From assembly GCA_948505485.1 (NCBI GenBank), contig CAOPQH010000083.1, positions 1-6,245 on the forward strand: a DNA stretch of 6,245 bases, read 5' to 3'. The translations under genes were made by a program, and so were the position numbers. Origin of the DNA: an uncultured Clostridia bacterium. Its GTDB lineage: Bacteria; Bacillota; Clostridia; TANB77; CAG-508. The notes beneath the pieces are model-generated. The model was given only the letters and a program-made list of their open reading frames with translations, was not told the DNA's origin and made no database searches. Below are positions 1 through 4,015 of the stretch, piece by piece. Numbering within the stretch: the first letter of the stretch is position 1; every line of letters begins with the position of its first letter.

Positions 1-150
1 GCTATACACACGCGTGACTACTCTATAATTTTGAAAAGTGCTATCACCACGCATGGCTTCTCTACAATTTGGAAAAACACTATTGACAAGCGTGACTTCT
101 CTATAATATTAATGAAAAGTGCTATGCACACATATGGCTTTTTTATAATA
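1..150. repeat. Degenerate tandem repeat, ~39-42 bp unit, about 3.7 copies
   Basis: Four successive units start at 1, 40, 79 and 121, with lengths of 39, 39, 42 and about 30 nt. Each begins with (G/A)CTAT, then three variable bases, then a palindromic core: CACGCGTG in unit 1 (a perfect 8-bp palindrome) and CACGCATG, CAAGCGTG and CACATATG in the others. A conserved arm of the form RCTTCTCTATAAT follows, then a GAAAAGT-like tail. Unit 4 fades into AT-rich sequence before the engB stop codon. The left edge of the window cuts the array, so the true copy number is unknown. No unique spacers separate the units. Function is not recognised. It lies downstream of engB, where no clear terminator is visible. 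Confidence 0.75.
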
Positions 151-156
151 AAAATA

Positions 157-744
157 TTATATTGTTATATATTTTTCTATAATATTAAAAACATCATCTT
201 TATAAATTTTTCTTTCAGAAGAAAATGGAAGTATAATAGCATCTCCAATAGGGTTAATTTCTTTTTGTAAATCTTTTACGCTATTTTCAACTTTAGTTAT
301 AGCAATTTTGTCAGCTTTGTTAGCTAATATTATAAAAGGTAATTTAGAGCTAATAACGTAATTATACATAAGTTTATCATTTGCAGAAGGAGAATGTCTA
401 ATATCAATTAAAAAAATTATTAAAGCAATTTGCTCTCTATTAAAAAGATACTCTTCAATAAATGCTCCAACTTTTTCTTGTTCAACTTTTGACATTTTGC
501 TATAACCATAACCAGGTAAGTCAACAAAATAAAATTGATTATCTATATTATAAAAGTTGATTTGTCTAGTTTTACCAGGCTCACTACTTGTTCTAGCTAA
601 ACGTTTTCTGTTTATCATCGTATTTATAAAACTTGATTTTCCTACATTAGATTTCCCCACTAAAACAATTTCAGGCAAGTTATTTTTTGGATATTGCTTT
701 GGGCTAACTGCAGAAATTTCAAAATTTGGATTTTTAACTATCAT
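157..744 (-). CDS. engB: Ribosome biogenesis GTP-binding protein EngB (YsxC/YihA)
   Basis: A TrmE-Era-EngA-YihA-type P-loop GTPase needed for late assembly of the 50S ribosomal subunit; cytosolic. With the chosen ATG (742-744) the protein is 195 residues, the usual family length, and begins with the typical EngB N-terminus (ISAVSPKQYP at 10-19). All G motifs are visible: G1 GKSNVGKS at 30-37, the switch I region PGKT at 56-59, G3 DLPGYG at 75-80, G4 NKAD at 142-145 and G5 SSE at 175-177. An in-frame extension upstream to a GTG at 787-789 adds 15 charged residues without family support and would swallow the ribosome binding site (AAGGA at 755-759, 10-11 nt before the ATG). The gene is monocistronic here; the common clpX/lon neighbours are absent. 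It is separated from serS by a terminator and probably has its own promoter. Confidence 0.95.
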   Translation of the reverse strand: MIVKNPNFEISAVSPKQYPKNNLPEIVLVGKSNVGKSSFINTMINRKRLARTSSEPGKTRQINFYNIDNQFYFVDLPGYGYSKMSKVEQEKVGAFIEEYLFNREQIALIIFLIDIRHSPSANDKLMYNYVISSKLPFIILANKADKIAITKVENSVKDLQKEINPIGDAIILPFSSERKIYKDDVFNIIEKYITI

Positions 745-790
745 AAAAAATTCATTCCTTTCTCGTCTCGCTTTTTTCTCAAGGCACACA

Positions 791-823
791 TAGTTTAAAA
801 AGAGCTTGCATTCTTTTAAACTA
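791..823 (-). other. Hairpin in the engB leader
   Basis: Bases 791-803 (TAGTTTAAAAAGA) pair with 812-823 (TCTTTTAAACTA), giving 12 bp with one bulged A and an 8-nt loop. The hairpin lies between the proposed engB promoter and its ribosome binding site, so it would form in the 5' leader. No U-run follows on the minus strand, so it is not a simple terminator. It could shape mRNA stability or translation; function is unknown. Confidence 0.5.
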
Positions 824-873
824 AGACCGCCACTAGATTTTATAATAACACAGTTATATATTTTTTTAAAGTA

Positions 874-900
874 ATTATATCATATATTATAATTAAGCAA
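874..900 (-). promoter_or_regulatory. Probable sigma-A promoter of engB
   Basis: On the minus strand a perfect TATAAT (874-879) lies 15 bp downstream of TTGCTT (895-900). The spacer is shorter than the ideal 17 bp, so the -35 assignment is weak, but the -10 box is perfect. Transcription would start near 867, giving a leader of about 120 nt before the engB ATG. It lies just after the serS terminator, which supports an independent transcription unit. Confidence 0.5.
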
Positions 901-930
901 AAGCCCATAGAAATAAATTTCTATGAGCTT
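901..930 (-). terminator. Rho-independent terminator of serS
   Basis: On the minus strand, 918-930 pairs with 901-913 through a 4-nt TTTA loop: 13 bp with one G-U wobble (T926:G905). On the plus strand the same position is a C-A mismatch, so the fold favours minus-strand RNA. The hairpin is followed by CTTTTGCTTAATT, an interrupted U-rich tail. It lies about 75 nt after the serS stop codon and just upstream of the proposed engB promoter. Confidence 0.65.
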
Positions 931-939
931 CTACTTTTA

Positions 940-996
940 AGTAAGTTAGGTGGCAACATGTTTTTAGTTACAATAAAGGTTACCTCAAAACTTACT
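940..996. other. Imperfect inverted repeat / structured element after serS
   Basis: Starting 10 nt after the serS stop, AGTAAGTT on the minus strand (989-996) pairs with AACTTACT (940-947). The stem continues past a 3-nt bulge with AGGT/ACCT, and past a second 3-nt bulge with AAC/GTT, around a loop of about 20 nt. It has no U-run of its own and sits between the stop codon and the terminator at 901-930. On the plus strand it contains AGGTGGCAAC (948-957), resembling the core of a T-box. No T-box leader or downstream plus-strand gene accompanies it, so no riboswitch is called. Function is unknown. Confidence 0.5.
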
Positions 997-1006
997 ACGT
1001 ACAAAA

Positions 1007-2302
1007 TTATATCATATTATTATGTAAAACGCAATGGTCTAATCCACCCATATAAGGTCTTAAAACTTCAGGAATTATTACACTACCATCAGGTTGATAA
1101 TTATTTTCTAATATAGCAATTAGCATACGAGGTGGTGCAACTACTGTATTATTTAATGTATGTGCAAAATAATTTCCATTTTCACCTTTTATTCTAATTC
1201 CTAATCTTCTAGCTTGTGCATCTGTTAAATTAGAACAACTTCCAACTTCAAAGTATTTTTGTTGTCTTGGAGACCATGCTTCTACATCACAAGATTTAGC
1301 TTTTAAATCAGCTAAATCACCACTACAACATTCTAAAGTACGAATAGGAATATTCATACTTCTAAAAAACTCAACAGTATAAGACCACATTTTATCATAC
1401 CATTCCCATGAATCTTCTGGCTTACAAACTACAATCATTTCTTGTTTTTCAAATTGATGTATTCTATAAATACCACGTTCTTCTATACCATGAGCGCCTT
1501 TTTCTTTTCTAAAACAAGGAGAGTAAGATGTCATTGTATATGGTAAATTTTCTTCTTTTAAAATTTGATCTTGAAATTTACCAATCATTGAATGTTCACT
1601 TGTTCCTATTAAATATAAGTCTTCACCTTCAATTTTATACATCATTGCATCCATTTCTTCAAAGCTCATAACACCATTAACGACATTTGAACGAATCATA
1701 TAAGGAGGAATACAATATGTAAAACCTTTATTAATCATAAAATCTCTTGCATATGTTAAAACTGCAGAGTGAAGTCTAGCAACATCTCCTATCATATAAT
1801 AAAATCCATTTCCAGCAACACGTCTAGCACTATCTAAATCTATACCACCTAAGTTTTCTAGTATTTCACCATGAAATGGAATTTCATAATCAGGCACTAT
1901 AGGGTCACCATATTTTTGAATTTCAATATTTTTAGAATCGTCTTCTCCTATAGGAACAGATTCATGCATAATGTTAGGAATTCTCATCATTCTAGATTTA
2001 ATTTCTTCAGCATAATGATTTTCTAATTTTTCATTTTCTTCAAGCTTATCATTTATTTCATTAACTTTTGATTTTATATTTTCAGCTTCATCTTTTTTAC
2101 CAGACTTCATAAGCATTCCGATTTGAGCACTTAAAGATTTTCTTTCAGCTCTTAAATTATCACCATTTAATTTGGCTTGCCTATTTTTTATATCTAATTC
2201 AATAACTTCATCAACTAAAATTAATTTATTATTCTGAAATTTTTTCTTTATATTTTCTTTAACTATATCAGGATTTTCTCTTAAAAATTTTATATCAATC
2301 AT
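1007..2302 (-). CDS. serS: Serine--tRNA ligase, archaeal-like sequence type
   Basis: A cytosolic class II synthetase that charges tRNA-Ser (and tRNA-Sec) with serine using ATP. The 431 residues match the family length. The N-terminal helical arm (about 1-110) starts with the typical MIDIKFLRENPD and has a charged coiled-coil stretch. The catalytic domain follows: IPPYMIR at 198-204, TSEH at 234-237, motif 2 CFRKE...RIHQFEKQE at about 263-288, SWEW at 298-301, GSCSNLTDAQARR at 354-366, HTLNNT at 381-386 and motif 3 APPRMLIAILEN at 389-400. Several of these (IPPYM, MSFEEMD, EDLYLIGTSEH, SWEW, SCSNLTDAQARR) resemble archaeal SerRS more than E. coli or B. subtilis, and the usual bacterial GTGQLPKF block is missing. 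GGAGG (2309-2313) lies 6 nt before the ATG. A single-gene unit with its own strong promoter; no T-box leader precedes it. Confidence 0.93.
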   Translation of the reverse strand: MIDIKFLRENPDIVKENIKKKFQNNKLILVDEVIELDIKNRQAKLNGDNLRAERKSLSAQIGMLMKSGKKDEAENIKSKVNEINDKLEENEKLENHYAEEIKSRMMRIPNIMHESVPIGEDDSKNIEIQKYGDPIVPDYEIPFHGEILENLGGIDLDSARRVAGNGFYYMIGDVARLHSAVLTYARDFMINKGFTYCIPPYMIRSNVVNGVMSFEEMDAMMYKIEGEDLYLIGTSEHSMIGKFQDQILKEENLPYTMTSYSPCFRKEKGAHGIEERGIYRIHQFEKQEMIVVCKPEDSWEWYDKMWSYTVEFFRSMNIPIRTLECCSGDLADLKAKSCDVEAWSPRQQKYFEVGSCSNLTDAQARRLGIRIKGENGNYFAHTLNNTVVAPPRMLIAILENNYQPDGSVIIPEVLRPYMGGLDHCVLHNNMI

Positions 2303-2334
2303 AAATAACCTCCAAATAAAAATTTGACATCTGC

Positions 2335-2363
2335 ATTATATAACAATTTGTAACAATTATCAA
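2335..2363 (-). promoter_or_regulatory. Strong sigma-A promoter of serS
   Basis: On the minus strand, TTGATA (2358-2363) and a perfect TATAAT (2335-2340) are separated by exactly 17 bp. Transcription would begin near 2328, leaving a leader of about 26 nt with room only for the GGAGG ribosome binding site. This excludes a T-box or other riboswitch in front of serS. The spacer holds a 10-bp-period direct repeat (plus strand TAACAATTTG then TAACAATTAT, 2341-2360), which could be an operator. Confidence 0.8.
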
Positions 2364-2508
2364 TAAAATACAAAAAGATAGTGAATTTAATTAGCAATAT
2401 AAAATTTAATATTTAATAAAAATTTATAAAATATAAATATAATACAAATTAAAAATAAAATTATAATTATTACATTAATTGCATATAAAGTATCAATATT
2501 GAATAAAA

Positions 2509-2514
2509 TATAAT
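2509..2514 (+). promoter_or_regulatory. Possible -10 element for yaaL-bofA
   Basis: A perfect TATAAT lies 30 nt before the yaaL ATG in the 242-nt, extremely AT-rich gap between the divergent serS and yaaL genes. No convincing -35 box lies 16-18 bp upstream; TTGCAT at 2479-2484 is too far away. In such AT-rich DNA the match may be chance. The rest of 2364-2508 shows no other structure I can support. Confidence 0.3.
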
Positions 2515-2544
2515 GAATAAAAATAAAATAAAAGGGAGAATTTT

Positions 2545-2832
2545 ATGCGAGATGAATATATAAAAGAACAGCTAATTATTGACAAAACAGAAGAAGAGAA
2601 GAAAAAACAATTATTTGAAGATATAATCAGAACTAAAGAAGAATTAAAAAATGCAAATACTAATTTTGAATATGCAGATCCAGAATTAGTAGATTTTTTT
2701 GCATATAAAATAAAAGCAGGTCAAGCAAAATTAAGCTCACTAATAAAAGAAGCTAAAGAAAAGGGTTTAGTTTTAGATATGATAAATGAAATTGATATAA
2801 GGGAAAATTTAGAAAATAATGAAGCTGTGTAA
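2545..2832 (+). CDS. yaaL: YaaL-family protein (DUF2508)
   Basis: A 95-residue, highly charged, probably soluble and helical protein. The block at about 46-74 (PELVDFFAYKIKAGQAKLSS, then IKEAKEKG) matches the DUF2508/YaaL pattern, in which a Y-K-rich helix is followed by LxxEAKxxG. The N-terminal 40 residues are rich in Lys and Glu and could form a coiled coil. There is no signal peptide or membrane segment. In Bacillus, yaaL lies between recR and bofA; here bofA follows directly after 56 nt, which supports the identification, while recR is absent. The family has no established biochemical function. AAGGGAG at 2532-2538 precedes the ATG by 6 nt. It is probably co-transcribed with bofA because no terminator lies between them. 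Confidence 0.8.
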   Translation: MRDEYIKEQLIIDKTEEEKKKQLFEDIIRTKEELKNANTNFEYADPELVDFFAYKIKAGQAKLSSLIKEAKEKGLVLDMINEIDIRENLENNEAV

Positions 2833-2888
2833 TATTTGTCCAAACCATATCATAATAATTTATTAATGAATTTTATGAGGTGGTTTAA

Positions 2889-3149
2889 TTGGACCAAAAT
2901 GCAATAATATTTTTATCGTGTATATGCCTTATATGTATAATAGGAAGACTTTTTATAGTTCCAATAAAAAAAGTATTAAAATTGATTTTAAATTCAATAC
3001 TTGGAGGAATTTTAATATATGTAATTAATATAATAGGAGCTAATTTTGGATTTCATATAGGATTAAATTTATACACATCTATTTTAATAGGAATATTAGG
3101 AGTTCCAGGAGCGGTTGTATTAGTATTGATTAAAATAATAATATGCTAA
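2889..3149 (+). CDS. bofA: BofA-family membrane protein (pro-sigmaK processing inhibitor family)
   Basis: An 86-residue, strongly hydrophobic membrane protein. In B. subtilis, BofA with SpoIVFA holds the intramembrane protease SpoIVFB inactive in the forespore outer membrane until pro-sigma-K is processed. Visible family features are two or more hydrophobic segments (about 5-25, then 31-50), a basic turn (IKK, 26-28), NSILGG (35-40), FHIGLN (55-60) and the LGVPG signature (70-74) before a final hydrophobic stretch; length is near the B. subtilis protein. Translation starts at TTG (2889-2891): an in-frame TAA lies immediately before it, no ATG is available, and GAGGTGG (2877-2883) gives a good ribosome binding site 5 nt upstream. 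It follows yaaL, the conserved partner gene. Whether it controls sigma-K here is inferred, since several Clostridia have altered sigma-K processing. Confidence 0.85.
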   Translation: MDQNAIIFLSCICLICIIGRLFIVPIKKVLKLILNSILGGILIYVINIIGANFGFHIGLNLYTSILIGILGVPGAVVLVLIKIIIC

Positions 3150-3153
3150 AAAA

Positions 3154-3182
3154 TTGACAAACTCTACATAATGTAATATAAT
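3154..3182 (+). promoter_or_regulatory. Perfect-consensus sigma-A promoter of the Ddh-like gene
   Basis: TTGACA (3154-3159) and TATAAT (3177-3182) are separated by exactly 17 bp, so all twelve consensus bases match. It starts 5 bp after the bofA stop codon. Transcription would begin near 3189, giving a 50-nt leader. A small hairpin (3208-3214 with 3219-3225, one G-U pair) abuts the ribosome binding site AGGAGG (3225-3230), 8 nt before the ATG. No operator is recognised. The arrangement implies strong, largely independent expression. Confidence 0.85.
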
Positions 3183-3238
3183 AGCGAAGCAACAATAACA
3201 TGATTTTTGTATATAAATATGTACAGGAGGTATAAAAA

Positions 3239-3943
3239 ATGGAAAAACTAAGAGTGGCAATTTGCGAAAATGATAAATATTTTTCGCAAATAAAGCAAGA
3301 AATTCTGGCAACCGAAGATATGCGGTTGGTTGGAGTTTTCACAAATAAGCCAAAAAAATCATCAGATTTATATCTGAATGATATGGCGGTATGGAAGGAC
3401 AAAATTGATGTCCTTCTAATATGTGATGGAAAGGAACTACATCAAAGAATTCCGGACATGGCAAAATACTTTAACATCGTAGACATTTTTGACCGTAGGG
3501 CAACTAATCCAATGTACTTAAAAGCATTGGATGAAAGTGCAAAAGAAAACGAACATACAGTGCTTATGTTTAAAGTAGAGAAAATCCTCTCAATAAAGGG
3601 AGTAAAAGATGCCATAGAATACGTAACAAATGGAATTAGAGAATGTTACATTGTGGCAGAGGATGATGCTGATACAGATGAAATTTGGTATCAGATCATG
3701 GTAATGTATGAAGCTGAAGAAAACATCGAAATACATTTTATTACAGAAGAGGAATTAAGCAAAAAAACAGTAACGTATATGCATAAAGAAGGTAATGGCA
3801 TTGAATATTTGCTTAAAATGAATTGCAGTGCAAAATATGTAGCCACATTAATAGTTTCTTTTGGCAAAACAGTTTACGAAATAAACAAAATGAGAAGATT
3901 TGGAGTAAAGATTCCATTCGAGAATACTTCAGAAAAGGAGTAA
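3239..3943 (+). CDS. Diaminopimelate dehydrogenase-like protein, probable pseudoenzyme
   Basis: By eye this 234-residue protein aligns along its length with meso-diaminopimelate dehydrogenase (Ddh, about 326 residues). Shared blocks are VGVFTNK (31-37), WKDKIDVLLICDG (52-64), MAKYFNIVDIFD (74-85), SAKENEHTVLM (100-110), GVKDAIEYV (121-129), RECYIVAEDDAD (134-145), IHFITEEEL (165-173), IEYLLKMN (188-195) and YEINKMRRFGVKIPF (213-227). The N-terminal GYGNLG nucleotide-binding motif is replaced by CENDKYFS (9-16). The active-site VGWDPGMFSLNR and the following GVSQGHSDAIRR are absent, as is the loop before RECYIVAE and most of the region after HFITEEEL. Dehydrogenase activity is therefore unlikely. 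The reading frame is open throughout, with a perfect promoter and AGGAGG, so it is probably an expressed regulatory, scaffold or binding protein rather than a decaying gene. GC is about 35% in the part counted by hand (3241-3480), higher than yaaL-bofA. Precise function unknown. Confidence 0.8.
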   Translation: MEKLRVAICENDKYFSQIKQEILATEDMRLVGVFTNKPKKSSDLYLNDMAVWKDKIDVLLICDGKELHQRIPDMAKYFNIVDIFDRRATNPMYLKALDESAKENEHTVLMFKVEKILSIKGVKDAIEYVTNGIRECYIVAEDDADTDEIWYQIMVMYEAEENIEIHFITEEELSKKTVTYMHKEGNGIEYLLKMNCSAKYVATLIVSFGKTVYEINKMRRFGVKIPFENTSEKE

Positions 3944-3965
3944 GGTAAACAGTTATAAAAATAGT

Positions 3966-4008
3966 AAAAAAGAGGTAAGTTGAAGTTTTTAACTTACCTC
4001 TTTTTACT
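3966..4008. terminator. Bidirectional terminator between the Ddh-like gene and glmS
   Basis: A 15-bp perfect stem (3967-3981 with 3991-4005) around a 9-nt loop lies between two convergent genes, 23 nt after one stop codon and about 10 nt after the other. An A-rich 5' arm and a T-rich 3' arm give a U-tract in both directions, and the stem can be extended by AGT/ACT past one bulged A. It should stop both transcripts and prevent antisense readthrough. Confidence 0.9.
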
Positions 4009-4015
4009 TTATATA

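Noticed and set aside
1..150. CRISPR array
   Set aside because: Units are contiguous and similar along their whole length; there are no unique spacers of constant size and no cas genes.
144..161. Terminator of engB (TATAATA/TATTATA hairpin)
   Set aside because: The stem is 7 bp of A-T pairs only, overlaps the engB stop codon, and on the minus strand is followed by an A-run, not a U-run.
31..270. Plus-strand ORF of 79 codons over the repeats and the engB 3' end
   Set aside because: It is made of tandem repeat and antisense engB sequence, has no ribosome binding site and shows no recognisable protein features.
743..791. 16-codon upstream ORF overlapping the engB start by ATGA, and a 15-residue in-frame engB extension from GTG
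   Set aside because: Neither has a ribosome binding site. The extension lacks family support and reads through the likely engB Shine-Dalgarno; the ATG at 742-744 gives the standard 195-residue protein.
557..793. Plus-strand ORF antisense to engB
   Set aside because: It mirrors the conserved EngB coding sequence and has no ribosome binding site or family resemblance.
940..1000. T-box riboswitch on the plus strand (AGGTGGCAAC core)
   Set aside because: No stem I, specifier loop or terminator with a U-run is visible, and no plus-strand gene follows until 2545. It is kept only as an unexplained structured element.
2303..2544. Riboswitch or small RNA gene in the serS-yaaL gap
   Set aside because: The sequence is almost pure A/T with no stable GC-containing stems. 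The serS leader is only about 26 nt, and nothing beyond promoter elements is visible.
3120..3402. Two minus-strand ORFs over the bofA end and Ddh-like gene start
   Set aside because: They run antisense to the strong promoter and start of the Ddh-like gene, lack ribosome binding sites and have low-complexity hydrophobic sequence.
3239..3943. Calling this gene a functional ddh
   Set aside because: The NADP-binding glycine motif and the substrate and active-site blocks are missing, so only homology, not the reaction, can be supported.
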